NCBI GenBank assembly: GCA_041686345.1
Contig: JAWLEA010000002.1
Coordinates: 13,679-77,678, forward strand
DNA from: JAQICJ01 sp041686345
Lineage (GTDB): Bacteria > Myxococcota_A > Polyangia > HGW-17
Length of the DNA: 64,000 nucleotides
Direction of reading: 5' to 3'
A model generated the notes under the pieces. That model was not told the DNA's origin, made no database searches, and saw only the letters and a program-made list of their open reading frames with translations. Positions 1 through 9,128 of this stretch are shown piece by piece (positions within the stretch are counted from its first letter, which is position 1; each line of letters starts with the position of its first letter). The position numbers and the translations under genes were made by a program.

Positions 1-2
1 AA

Positions 3-1145
3 ACTATTTCAATATTGGAGAAACAAAACTCCACCAAAATAAAAACAATCAAAACTGTTGATTTATCTTCATATGGTGGAGAAATTGAACTGTTGAAAGG
101 CCAAAATGGGGAAATAATCATCAAAACCAAACATGCTCTCCTGCTTCTTGATCGACGATTTCGCACCCTTCCAGTCTGGAAACCAAAAAAAGGAGAAATA
201 ATCGGTTCGGCTTATCTTCATAACAACCATCTCCTTCTTGGAACCGGAAGGGATTTTGTTGTTTTAAACAGCAAATTCCGCAAAATTGCCAGACTTGATT
301 TAAAAATCCACAAGAGAGGCAAAGAAGTTCATGATATCATGGTTCATAAAAACCAGGCTCTGCTTCTGGACAACCGCCGTGTCCCTGTATTAATTTTCAG
401 AGTTGATATTTCCAAACCTGCTCAACCAAAAATCATCGAAAGAATAAATGAAGATGGGATTTATGCCCACCTGATTCATCAATGGGTGGATGTTCCCAAA
501 AAACGTTGGGGTATTTTCATGAATACCCATGGACGCTGTGGCACAACCCAGCATCTTCTGCTGTTGAAACTCCAACTAAATGATAAACAAACTGCCACAA
601 ATACAATTCAATCAAAGTTTAAAACAAATAGATATTTTCCTTCAAATACGGGCAGCAAAAATTCGCATCTTCTTGCCAAAACTAAATTCTATCAATATCT
701 TGCCAAACATTGTTCCCAACTTTCTCCTGTCAATAAAAAGGGAAAGAAAAACAAACTCTCCACCAGTAAAGACAAGTTTGGGAATTCTATTTCAGGTTAT
801 AAATTTCTCAGCGGTTCTCAATTATTTCCCTTTTGGAGTTTATTCAAACAAAAGGATTTTTTCTATTTGGGCAAACTGAAAATCACAGGAAAAATAGCCA
901 AAGCTTATGATCTGAAAAAACTTAATCTGAAAAAATGCACCGGCTGGTTTTCAAAAAGAGGCGAAAAAAAGAAATGCAGCAGTTATTCCTATCCCAGCAA
1001 GGCAGCATTTGCGGCAAACAAAAACAACCTGATTGTATTTGCTGAAAAAAATATATACTGGTACAGAGCGAATAATCCTCCCAAATTAATAAATAAACTG
1101 AAAACTGATATCTACAACCCGGATTCGATTATTTTTTACCCCTGA
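3..1145 (+). CDS. Hypothetical protein, 5' end outside the window
   Basis: The reading frame is open to the left edge, and the first candidate start inside the window (TTG at 15) has no visible ribosome binding site, so I treat this as the C-terminal part of a longer protein. About 380 residues are visible. They are rich in short beta-strand-like hydrophobic stretches alternating with basic turns (for example LLLDRRF, HLLLGTGRDFVVLNSKF), which resembles a beta-propeller or WD/NHL-type repeat protein, but no family could be named. Four scattered cysteines occur (GRCGTT, KHCSQ, KKCTG, KKCSS). It is convergent with the FHA-GGDEF gene, with 58 bp between the two stop codons. Function unknown. Confidence 0.7.
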   Translation, partial: TISILEKQNSTKIKTIKTVDLSSYGGEIELLKGQNGEIIIKTKHALLLLDRRFRTLPVWKPKKGEIIGSAYLHNNHLLLGTGRDFVVLNSKFRKIARLDLKIHKRGKEVHDIMVHKNQALLLDNRRVPVLIFRVDISKPAQPKIIERINEDGIYAHLIHQWVDVPKKRWGIFMNTHGRCGTTQHLLLLKLQLNDKQTATNTIQSKFKTNRYFPSNTGSKNSHLLAKTKFYQYLAKHCSQLSPVNKKGKKNKLSTSKDKFGNSISGYKFLSGSQLFPFWSLFKQKDFFYLGKLKITGKIAKAYDLKKLNLKKCTGWFSKRGEKKKCSSYSYPSKAAFAANKNNLIVFAEKNIYWYRANNPPKLINKLKTDIYNPDSIIFYP

Positions 1146-1203
1146 GATTGCAATTGTAATTATTGTTGACACAACAAGCAAGTCGGCAAAAAAGCAGGGG
1201 AAT

Positions 1204-2259
1204 CTATTCGTGAACTACACAATTTCTACCTGCATTTTTGGCCTTGTAGAGATTGGTGTCGGCTTTTTGAATAAGTTCTCCCGGTGAATTGATGTTTTCA
1301 TGGTTGGGATTAAAGGTATAAACCCCTAAACTTATGGTTACAGTTACCATATTGCCTTCTGTATTCATCTTTTTGTCACCAACGCTTTTTCGAGCTCTTT
1401 CAGCAAACTCTATAGCACCTTTTAAGCCTGTATCAGGAAGAACAACTGTAAATTCTTCTCCTCCATAGCGGGCAAAAATTTCATTTTTGCGTACAGTAGA
1501 CCTGATCCTGCTGGCAACTTCTTTCAAAACCAGATCCCCGATTAGGTGTCCATAATTATCATTAAATTCTTTAAAATGGTCAATATCAATCATGACCAGG
1601 CTGAGAGGATAATCGGAGCGCTTGGTACGCTCTATTTCTCGATCGAGATAGTCCAGGAGATATCTTTTATTGTAGGCTTCGGTGAGGGCATCTATGATGG
1701 TAAGTCGGTAGACCTCATCATGGTAGATGGTTTCATATTGATCTCCATGGAGAAATTTAAGCAAAACAGTACCAACCCTGATCATGTCTTGATTTTTGAT
1801 AAAACGCTTGCCTCTAACCATAGTGTCATTAACGTAGGTTCCATTTGTGGAACCCATATCCCTGATCATATATTTTCCATTATTTGAAATTATCTGGGCA
1901 TGCTTGCGGGATACACTGTCATTGATAAGCTGGATATCGGTATCAGGCTGGCGACCAATTATAGTAACAGATGATGATGGTATTTCTTTTGTTCTGCCCA
2001 GACCTGCTTCCGGAGGATACATTATTATAAGAACCCCATTGCGATTAACTTGTTCATGGGGTTCTTCCAATTTGGTCACTTTTGTCTGAATCTCTTCTTC
2101 TTCATTTTCCAGGTGTTGATTCACTTCTTCCCTGGCATCGGGCTGAAGAATATAATGGGTTCTTTTCATTGTTCTTTTTTTATTTTCAGGCCCATTTCCA
2201 TTGTTTTTATCATCCATTGCCAAATCCTGCTGACCCTTATAGTTTCTGTTTATCGCCAA
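1204..2259 (-). CDS. FHA domain-containing diguanylate cyclase (GGDEF)
   Basis: The 351-residue protein has a low-complexity charged N-terminus (1-70), an FHA phosphothreonine-binding domain (about 75-172; GR at 102-103, SRKH at 117-120, GSTNGT at 136-141) and a GGDEF domain (about 185-350) with an intact active-site GGEEF at 266-270. GGDEF domains make cyclic-di-GMP from two GTP. The inhibitory I-site position, normally RxxD five residues before the GG, reads RKNE (257-260), so product inhibition may be weakened. No membrane segment or signal peptide is seen, so it should be cytosolic. The FHA domain implies recruitment to, or control by, a Ser/Thr-phosphorylated partner; a kinase gene lies 4 kb upstream on the same strand. 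The domain assignment is firm; the partner is inference. Confidence 0.93.
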   Translation of the reverse strand: MAINRNYKGQQDLAMDDKNNGNGPENKKRTMKRTHYILQPDAREEVNQHLENEEEEIQTKVTKLEEPHEQVNRNGVLIIMYPPEAGLGRTKEIPSSSVTIIGRQPDTDIQLINDSVSRKHAQIISNNGKYMIRDMGSTNGTYVNDTMVRGKRFIKNQDMIRVGTVLLKFLHGDQYETIYHDEVYRLTIIDALTEAYNKRYLLDYLDREIERTKRSDYPLSLVMIDIDHFKEFNDNYGHLIGDLVLKEVASRIRSTVRKNEIFARYGGEEFTVVLPDTGLKGAIEFAERARKSVGDKKMNTEGNMVTVTISLGVYTFNPNHENINSPGELIQKADTNLYKAKNAGRNCVVHE

Positions 2260-2265
2260 ATAAAA

Positions 2266-2305
2266 CCTTAAAAATTAAAAATTAGTGTTGGACGACTCCA
2301 ACACT
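2266..2305 (-). terminator. Probable intrinsic terminator after glpK
   Basis: A perfect 9-bp inverted repeat (AGTGTTGGA at 2284-2292, TCCAACACT at 2297-2305, 4-nt loop) is followed on the minus strand by a T-rich run (AATTTTTAATTTTT, 2283 down to 2270). It lies about 150 bp after the glpK stop codon and just before the FHA-GGDEF start codon, so it could end glpK transcription or act in the leader of the downstream gene. Confidence 0.55.
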
Positions 2306-2454
2306 TGATTATACACAGCACAAATAAAAGAGCAAATCTTATTTTAAAAAAAAGAAAAAAGTAAACTTGACTGAAAACTCAGAATACCAAGTTTTGGGGG
2401 ATCAAGAATAAAAGTTGGAGTTCTGTGAACAAATTTTCAGCATCGAAAAGATAA

Positions 2455-3939
2455 TCAAATACAAGATTTCTTAACAATCTTTTCCCAATAATCAGTATAA
2501 TATAAGACTCTTTCTTTGTCCATTTCTGGTTCAAAATTTCGATCAAATTGAATTTTTGCTTTGATCTGTTTTCGGGAATTGATGATTCCCGCTCCCATTG
2601 CAGCTATAGCTGCCGCTCCATAAGCTGTTACTTCCAGATTTTTGGGACGATAAACTGTTTTCTGCAAAATATCAGCCTGGAATTGAAGTAAAAGATTGTT
2701 GGCTGCTGCTCCTCCGTCTACTTTTAATTGTTCAATCTCTCTTCCGGCCGCACTCTCCATGGATTTCAACAGGGTAAAATTCTGCAGGACAATCCCATCC
2801 AAAACAGCACGAGCTAGATGATTTTTATTGGTATTTCTGGTCATTCCCCAAAAAACCGCTCTGGCATCAGGCTCCCAATAAGGAGCTCCAAGTCCAGACA
2901 AAGCAGGAACAAAGAAAACTCCACCACTATCTTCAACTTTAGCAGCAAGTTCCTCTATCTCAGCCGAATAACTGATAAGACCTAGATTATCCCGAAACCA
3001 CTGCACCGCAGCCCCTGCAACAAAAGCACTCCCTTCAAGACAATATTCAGTATTACCATCTATATCCCAAGCAACAGTAGTCAACAATCCACTATCAGAC
3101 AGGACAAATTCATAACCAGTGTTCATCATGATAAAAGCACCGGTACCATAAGTACATTTTGCTTCTCCGGGCAAAAAAGCGGCTTGACCAAATAAAGCAG
3201 CCTGTTGATCGCCCAAAATCCCGGTTATGGGAATTCCATCGGGTAAAACTCCAACTCCTCTGGTTTTACCAAAAAGTGCATTTGAACTTTTGATCTCAGG
3301 AAGAACTTTTGTCGGTACTTGCAAATATTCGGCAAGTTCTTGATCCCACTGCAGAGTTTTCAGGTTAAAAAGAAGAGTACGGGAAGCATTGGTAAAATCT
3401 GTGGCATGCTCTTTACCTCCAGTCAACCTGGAAAGAAGAAAAGAATCAACAGTTCCAAACTTGATTTCTCCCTTTCTGGCTTTTTGGTGAAGATCGTATT
3501 CATCAAGAATCCATCTGATTTTTGTCCCGGAAAAATAAGGATCCAGCAACAATCCGGTTTTCTGATGAAAAACAGGTTCCAACTTTCTTTTTTTCAATTC
3601 AGTACAGAGATCTCTGGTACGTCGACATTGCCAGACAATAGCAGGTCCGATTGGTTTGAGGGTTTTATTGTCCCACAGAACAGTGGTTTCCCTCTGATTG
3701 GTAATTCCAATGGCAGCCAGATCTCTCGGATTTATCTGTCCTTTTTCCAACACCTGTTTAATAGAACCAAGAGTACTTTGCCAGATATCTTCAGAAGACT
3801 GTTCCATCCAGCCATTTTTTGGATAAACAGAAGAAAATTCAGTATATCCTTTTGCAATAATATTGAGGTCAAGATCCATAATCAGGCAGGTTGTTCCAGA
3901 AGTCCCCTGATCAATTGCAAGCAAATATGATTGAGTCAT
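2455..3939 (-). CDS. glpK: Glycerol kinase
   Basis: This 494-residue FGGY-family kinase matches the usual GlpK length. It transfers phosphate from ATP to glycerol to give sn-glycerol-3-phosphate, the entry step for glycerol use and a precursor of phospholipids. Visible hallmarks are the N-terminal phosphate-binding AIDQGTSGTTC (about 8-18), GITNQRET (about 79-86), the WQCRRT substrate-site segment, YGTGAFIMMNTG near 260, and the FGGY C-terminal signature region DGGAAANNLLLQ near 402. It starts with ATG 67 bp after the coiled-coil gene and could be cotranscribed with it. No glycerol facilitator or GlpD gene is adjacent. The assignment is secure at family level; the full GlpK motif set makes other sugar kinases unlikely. 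Confidence 0.96.
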   Translation of the reverse strand: MTQSYLLAIDQGTSGTTCLIMDLDLNIIAKGYTEFSSVYPKNGWMEQSSEDIWQSTLGSIKQVLEKGQINPRDLAAIGITNQRETTVLWDNKTLKPIGPAIVWQCRRTRDLCTELKKRKLEPVFHQKTGLLLDPYFSGTKIRWILDEYDLHQKARKGEIKFGTVDSFLLSRLTGGKEHATDFTNASRTLLFNLKTLQWDQELAEYLQVPTKVLPEIKSSNALFGKTRGVGVLPDGIPITGILGDQQAALFGQAAFLPGEAKCTYGTGAFIMMNTGYEFVLSDSGLLTTVAWDIDGNTEYCLEGSAFVAGAAVQWFRDNLGLISYSAEIEELAAKVEDSGGVFFVPALSGLGAPYWEPDARAVFWGMTRNTNKNHLARAVLDGIVLQNFTLLKSMESAAGREIEQLKVDGGAAANNLLLQFQADILQKTVYRPKNLEVTAYGAAAIAAMGAGIINSRKQIKAKIQFDRNFEPEMDKERVLYYTDYWEKIVKKSCI

Positions 3940-4006
3940 TAAAATCCTTCCATAATAATTATTGATGATTTACAAAATTTAAAGCTTCTTTGGCAAAAGG
4001 CAGTAA

Positions 4007-6193
4007 TTAAAAATCACGACGCAGGTCACTGGTCATCAATTTGGCAACTTCTTCCAGTTCATTGGCTGCATTCATCAAACCAATAAGTTTCAATTCATTT
4101 TCAACTTTGCTGATGGTTTCAACATATTTTTGAAAATTTGAATATTTGGCATCGAAAACAATCAAATCCGTTTCCAATTTCTCATTATTTTCTTCGAGCT
4201 CAGCCAATTGTTTGTTTTGCTGGGTAATAACTTCCTGCAGCTTTTTTATCTCTTTGGAATTGAACCCATTGTCTTCTCTATCCATTTCCTTAATTTTGTA
4301 ATTCATCTCATCAATTTTTGAATTGAGAATATCGATTATATTGTTTTTTTCCTCGATATTGGCTCTTACCTGTTCTTTCAAAGTCTGAATCTCACTTGCG
4401 AATTGATTATTGCGATCCTTTTCGAGCAACAAAGAATCTTCAATTGAATCCATATAAAATTCGCAATTATCAAGACTCCCCATAACACTGGTCAAACTAT
4501 TTCTACCGGCTTCCAGCATGGTCACCTTTTTATTGAGTTGTTCTTTCAAGATTTTCAATTTGTTACTTACAACCGTATTTTGCTTTTTTTCTTCGAGAAG
4601 TGATTTTGAATAGGATTCACAACTTGATTTCAGGTTCATAATTCTTCTTTCAAGTTCTTCAATTTTCTTTTTATTTTCAGAATTTGATTCTCTTGTGGAT
4701 GATTTGTTGATTTTTGCTTCCAATTGTGCCTTGTCGGTTTTTAATTGAGCAATTCTGTCTTCAAGATCTTTCAACTTTTTGTGGAGTTCTTTGTCTTCAG
4801 AATCCTTAACTTTTCTGGTAAGGTTATCATTTTCATCTTCCAGGAAAGCAATCTTCAACTCAAATTTTGATTTTTCAGAAGCCAATTGGTCGATATTGTC
4901 TCTTGCTTTTTCCAGATTATTCTTGAGGCTTTTCATTCTGGCGGATAATTCATCATTTTCCAGTTTTAATTTTTTTACATCTTCTATGATATGATTGAAA
5001 CGACTGTCCTGATTGTCTTTATTCTCGACAACATTCATAACTTCTGCCAACTCATCGATTCTTTTGGAAAATTCAGATGAAACAGAACCTTCTTCATAAC
5101 TATTGGATTTCTCAATCCTGGCCTCCAGTTTTGCATTATTGTTTTCCAATAACTCAATGGATTCATACAGAAATTTATTTTCTTCATAGAGTTCTTCCAA
5201 ATCAATTTCTTTCAGTTCTCCATCGGCATCCTTGTCTATTTGGCTTTCTCTGGTTTTAAGCTTTTCCAGTTCATATTGCAAAGCCTGATTATCATAATTG
5301 ACTTGGGTCAATTTCTTTTCCAATTCAACAATTTCTTTGGCAAGAAGGGAATTCTCATCATTGAGATTATCCCTCTGGGTTTTCAAATCCTCTATTATCT
5401 CGGTCTGTTCGGCTTTTAATTTTGCCAGATGACGATTCTTGCCAGCTATCACCTTGTTAAGAGCCTCCACTTTATTGTCTTTTTCCATCAAACTAAGTTT
5501 TAGTTTTTTATTGCGTTTATTTTGTTTTGTTGTTTTTTTCTTGAGTTTTTCATATTTTTCCTGAATTCGCTCAAAGTCTGCAGCACCTTGGCTGAGAAGA
5601 TGCTTGAGGCGGGAAACGGTTGAAGGGTATTTTTGTAATTCTTCAATCTGCTCTTCCTGTTCGGATACCTTTTCCTGAAGACTGTTAATCCGAATCATAA
5701 ATTCTTCTTCTTTTTTAAGAAGATTTTCTATCCTTTCGTTAGTGGCAATAAACTTTTTTCTGTAAACATCAATATCGGCAGAATTTTCTTTAAGATTTTC
5801 ATTATCACTTTCCTGCTGTAAACAATTCAACTCTGATTTTCTGAGATTATTCCCCAATTCTTTAATTTTTTTCTGCAGATTTTTGATCTTTTTTTCTTTG
5901 GCTAATATTTCTCTTTTGACTAGAGAATTGAAATTATTTTGAAAAAAATTATCAAGTTCACCGGTATATTCAAAAATTCTTTCCAGTTTATTTTGAACAA
6001 AAGCACTGATTTTTTGAGTTGATTGAGGAAGTTGTTGATCTTTTTCAAAATCATTGTTTTGAGAATTTTTGAGAAGTAAATACTTTTTTTTCCATTCTTC
6101 TTTTTCAGCCCAGTGGAACATAGTTCTTTCCCTGGATTTTTGCAGTTCCTCAGTTAAATATTCATGATTTGAAGTATCGCTGGAATTAGTCAT
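4007..6193 (-). CDS. Large coiled-coil protein of unknown function
   Basis: The 728 residues are almost entirely heptad-repeat helix, rich in Glu, Lys, Leu, Asn and Gln, from about residue 60 to 690, with only short non-helical ends. No signal peptide, membrane helix, Walker motif or SMC hinge is visible, so it is a cytosolic filament-like or scaffold protein rather than a true SMC ATPase. It lies between a Ser/Thr kinase gene (upstream, separated by a 162-bp repeat element) and glpK, all on the minus strand. Similar long coiled-coil proteins are common near signalling or polarity genes, but low-complexity sequence makes homology unreliable. Function unknown; existence of the gene is clear from its length and codon pattern. 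Confidence 0.85.
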   Translation of the reverse strand: MTNSSDTSNHEYLTEELQKSRERTMFHWAEKEEWKKKYLLLKNSQNNDFEKDQQLPQSTQKISAFVQNKLERIFEYTGELDNFFQNNFNSLVKREILAKEKKIKNLQKKIKELGNNLRKSELNCLQQESDNENLKENSADIDVYRKKFIATNERIENLLKKEEEFMIRINSLQEKVSEQEEQIEELQKYPSTVSRLKHLLSQGAADFERIQEKYEKLKKKTTKQNKRNKKLKLSLMEKDNKVEALNKVIAGKNRHLAKLKAEQTEIIEDLKTQRDNLNDENSLLAKEIVELEKKLTQVNYDNQALQYELEKLKTRESQIDKDADGELKEIDLEELYEENKFLYESIELLENNNAKLEARIEKSNSYEEGSVSSEFSKRIDELAEVMNVVENKDNQDSRFNHIIEDVKKLKLENDELSARMKSLKNNLEKARDNIDQLASEKSKFELKIAFLEDENDNLTRKVKDSEDKELHKKLKDLEDRIAQLKTDKAQLEAKINKSSTRESNSENKKKIEELERRIMNLKSSCESYSKSLLEEKKQNTVVSNKLKILKEQLNKKVTMLEAGRNSLTSVMGSLDNCEFYMDSIEDSLLLEKDRNNQFASEIQTLKEQVRANIEEKNNIIDILNSKIDEMNYKIKEMDREDNGFNSKEIKKLQEVITQQNKQLAELEENNEKLETDLIVFDAKYSNFQKYVETISKVENELKLIGLMNAANELEEVAKLMTSDLRRDF

Positions 6194-6238
6194 AAATTAC
6201 TCCAATGAAAATAGTAAATTCCCAATTTTGACTAGTTA

Positions 6239-6400
6239 GTTCCCATCCCCAAAATGGATGTCATCGTCTGACGACGGAAATTGAATTAATCTGCTTTGTC
6301 ATAACTTCTTGAAATAGTGGCAACTATATCTGCGAAGTTATTCCGCGCATCTCAATCCAATTTCTTCCCCAGCCGAAAACACCACTTCTGGGATGGGAAC
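6239..6400 (-). repeat. 162-bp MITE-like element, copy A
   Basis: This copy is inverted relative to copies B-E. The ends are GTTCCCATCCCC and GGGATGGGAAC, and the interior contains the family's paired arms (ATAACTTC/GAAGTTAT, and ATAGT/ACTAT around TGGC). The flanks are TAGTTA (6233-6238) and TAATTA (6401-6406), a 5-of-6 direct repeat. The right flank overlaps the stop codon of the kinase gene (complement of TAA at 6404-6406), so the insertion lies exactly at the kinase gene's 3' end and 45 bp upstream of the coiled-coil gene. Confidence 0.88.
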
Positions 6401-6403
6401 TAA

Positions 6404-7321
6404 TTATAACTTACCTAATGATCTGATAAAATCAGAAAAATTAATACTGGAGAGAGGAATCCGTTCGTTGACAATAATCTGTTTTAAAAAATTCAAAGCC
6501 TCTCCACTGGTTGGTCTTTCCTCGATATTGGGGGAAAGACCTGATAAAATCAATTCCTGCAAAGATCCAGGAACATCATTTCTGACATCTTCGAATTTTA
6601 ACAGTGTACCTTTTTTTTTGAAATATATAAGGGGGTTTATCAAAGTAAGGCTTTCAAAAAAACAAACCATGAGAGAATAAACATCAGTTCTTTCATCTCC
6701 AACCACCCCATCCAGTTGTTCAGGTGGCATATACCCTTTTTTGCCGGGAACTTTCCTGAATTTTTTTAATCTGAATCCAGCTTTGGAGATACCAAAATCC
6801 GTCAATTTTATCTCACCAGCATTGGAAAGCAGAATATTGGAAGGTGAAATGTCACGATGAACTATCCCGTCAATATCTTTGGATTTGATTTGTATATTAT
6901 GGGCATAATTGAGAGCCTGTAACAACTCGAAATAAATAAACACTGTAATTTCAACAGGAAAAGAAAGATAATTTTTGATCAATTTTTTAATTGCATTTCT
7001 CAAATCAAAACCTTCCACCCATTCCAAAATAATATAGTAGCGGGTCCGATCTTCAAAAAGGTCAATTACCCGTACAATATTGGAATGACAAAGAGTGGAA
7101 TAAATTCGAGCTTCACTTTTGAAAAGCTCAACCAGATAGGGTTTTTTGGCCAGACCAGGCAATAATTCTTTGACAGCCACATCAACTTTGATTCCGCCGG
7201 CATTTCTTCTAATTCCTTTGTAAACCGCCCCCATTCCTCCTACAGTGATTAGTTTTTGTATTTTGTACATCCCATCTTTTAGAACATCACCGGGATCAAG
7301 CGGATTATCATTATTTTGCAT
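6404..7321 (-). CDS. Serine/threonine protein kinase, soluble, compact
   Basis: This 305-residue protein is essentially a bare eukaryotic-type kinase domain. It shows the glycine loop VGGMGAVYKG (27-36), the ATP-anchoring lysine in VAVKE (K51), the helix-C glutamate in SEAR (E70), the catalytic loop VHRDISPSN (HRD 155-157), the metal-binding DFG (175-177) and PPE (199-201) in place of APE. No membrane helix, PASTA or TPR extension is present, so it should act in the cytosol. HRDxSP loops are typical of myxobacterial/deltaproteobacterial kinases. Candidate partners encoded nearby are the coiled-coil protein and the FHA-GGDEF protein; this pairing is inferred from position only. The stop codon sits inside the flank of repeat copy A. 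Confidence 0.94.
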   Translation of the reverse strand: MQNNDNPLDPGDVLKDGMYKIQKLITVGGMGAVYKGIRRNAGGIKVDVAVKELLPGLAKKPYLVELFKSEARIYSTLCHSNIVRVIDLFEDRTRYYIILEWVEGFDLRNAIKKLIKNYLSFPVEITVFIYFELLQALNYAHNIQIKSKDIDGIVHRDISPSNILLSNAGEIKLTDFGISKAGFRLKKFRKVPGKKGYMPPEQLDGVVGDERTDVYSLMVCFFESLTLINPLIYFKKKGTLLKFEDVRNDVPGSLQELILSGLSPNIEERPTSGEALNFLKQIIVNERIPLSSINFSDFIRSLGKL

Positions 7322-7600
7322 GAATTTATAATAATTTTTACCTTCAACAAACTCAAGAGAAAAAATCGGCTGTCAGTTGTTTTTCTAAACTTGACACCAA
7401 ATATTCCCCGGAAAAGATTTCGATTATTTCCTGATTGAATTGAAATAAAGTATTTTAATTACTTCAAACATGAGGAACAGTTCAATAATAAAGTACTATT
7501 AACTGATAAGGACATCTGATATAGTCAAGCAGAAACTTATTATCTTTGAGATAAAAAGAGAATAATTGCTTTAAAAAGATTAAATTTGGAGTGAAATTCG

Positions 7601-9058
7601 ATGGAGTTTGAATACAGATTATTGCTGTTGACTGATGTTGAAAACATTGAGAAAGTCCTTGCAAGTTTCAAACCGCTGAATCTAACTCAAACCTCTGATA
7701 ACAAAATTTATAATGTCACTTCTAATCAGAGTAATTTTGCTTTTCAATTGCATCTCAGTTATTCCATCAAAGACTGTCTTAAAAAAATTAAAAAATTTAT
7801 TTATCACAGTTTTCTGATCGATGGCAATGCCAAGAAAATTTCACCTCTCAAATTTATTGAAATTTACAACAAATCTCACTATAGCAACAGAATTCTCAGT
7901 ATCAGCAAAATTCTTGTTATTTTTCCGTTATCACCACCTTCTTCCCGCTTACTGCTGGAATTAGGAAAAAAACAAATCGGTGATGTCTGGGTCAAAGGAC
8001 AGGATCATCCTCTGATTCAACACATACAAAATATAATTATCAGATCAAAACCGGGGAAAACAGCTCTCTGCCTTGCCGGAGGGGGAATAGAAGGACTTAT
8101 CTACGAACTGGGAGTACTCAGTTACCTCAACGATATCATGGTCAATAAAACAGTAAAGGACTTTGATATCTTTACAGGTATCAGTGCCGGTTCAATTATT
8201 TCATCAGCTCTAGTCAATGGAATTCCCACAGAAGAAATAACCAGAGCTTTTTTTGCCGACTCTTCCTTGTTTAAGCCAATCCGGCCCTATAAGCTTTTTG
8301 ATTTGAGTTTAAAAGAAATCACCAGTCGTTTTCTCAATATTGCCCTTAATAAAAACAAAAATAAATTTAATCTTGAAAGCTTGACCAGCCTTATTCCAAA
8401 CGCCGCTTTCAAAGGTGATATTATCGAAGATGTCATTCAAGATTTTCTTTCCAGTCCCGGTCATACAGGTGATTTTAAAAAACTGGAAAAAGAATTGTAT
8501 ATCGGAGCCACCGATCAGGACACCTACGAACACATAATCTTTGGTTCCAAAGGCTGGCAGGATGTTCCCATCCACAGGGCTGTCCATGCTTCCATGTCCC
8601 TGATTCCTTTTTATGAACCTCAATGGATAAACGGACGCTGGTTCATTGACGGCTCCTTTACCAAAACATCAGAAATTGATATCGCCATTGAAAAAGGTGC
8701 CACTCTGGTTGTAATTGTGGATCCTCTGGTACCGGTCAAAACCTCTCAAACCGGTTATGTCCGTGAAAAAGGGGGTATTTTTGCCGGGATTCAAGGGTTG
8801 AAAGCACTTATTAATACCCGTTTCAAGGAAGTTCTTCCCCACCTTATTGAATCCAACCCCAAAGTTGATTTTGTTGTCTTTGTTCCAGGAAAAGAAGATA
8901 TGTCAAAAATGAGCGGAATCATGTTCAGATATAGATACCGCCTCGAAATAGTCAGGATTACCAGGGAAACAGCTATGGCCACCTTCAAGGAAAAAGGCCT
9001 CAGAGTTAAAGATGCTTTCAAAAGACATGGAATTGAACTTTCTGTTCATAATACATAA
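7601..9058 (+). CDS. Patatin-like phospholipase
   Basis: The 485-residue protein has an N-terminal extension of about 150 residues with no recognised domain, then a patatin fold: oxyanion-hole glycines LAGGGIEG (158-165), nucleophile elbow GISAG with the catalytic serine at 195, and the second dyad residue D350 in FIDGSF (usually DGG/DGA in the family). Patatins hydrolyse acyl esters of membrane lipids through a Ser-Asp dyad. No signal peptide is seen, so it is probably cytoplasmic or membrane-associated. The ATG start is preceded by GGAG about 10 nt upstream. It is divergent from the kinase gene and followed 70 bp later by a lipoprotein gene on the same strand. Substrate unknown. Confidence 0.93.
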   Translation: MEFEYRLLLLTDVENIEKVLASFKPLNLTQTSDNKIYNVTSNQSNFAFQLHLSYSIKDCLKKIKKFIYHSFLIDGNAKKISPLKFIEIYNKSHYSNRILSISKILVIFPLSPPSSRLLLELGKKQIGDVWVKGQDHPLIQHIQNIIIRSKPGKTALCLAGGGIEGLIYELGVLSYLNDIMVNKTVKDFDIFTGISAGSIISSALVNGIPTEEITRAFFADSSLFKPIRPYKLFDLSLKEITSRFLNIALNKNKNKFNLESLTSLIPNAAFKGDIIEDVIQDFLSSPGHTGDFKKLEKELYIGATDQDTYEHIIFGSKGWQDVPIHRAVHASMSLIPFYEPQWINGRWFIDGSFTKTSEIDIAIEKGATLVVIVDPLVPVKTSQTGYVREKGGIFAGIQGLKALINTRFKEVLPHLIESNPKVDFVVFVPGKEDMSKMSGIMFRYRYRLEIVRITRETAMATFKEKGLRVKDAFKRHGIELSVHNT

Positions 9059-9128
9059 GTTTACACTACCCGTTTCTCTGATCAATACTTTAAAGAAACG
9101 GAAATATACCGACTAATACAGGATTATC

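Noticed and set aside
7482..7664. 60-codon minus-strand frame upstream of the patatin gene
   Set aside because: It overlaps the patatin start and has no family features; it lies in the divergent promoter region.
9070..9101. Inverted repeat CCGTTTCT/AGAAACGG between the patatin and lipoprotein genes
   Set aside because: The loop is 16 nt and no T-run follows, so a terminator cannot be supported.
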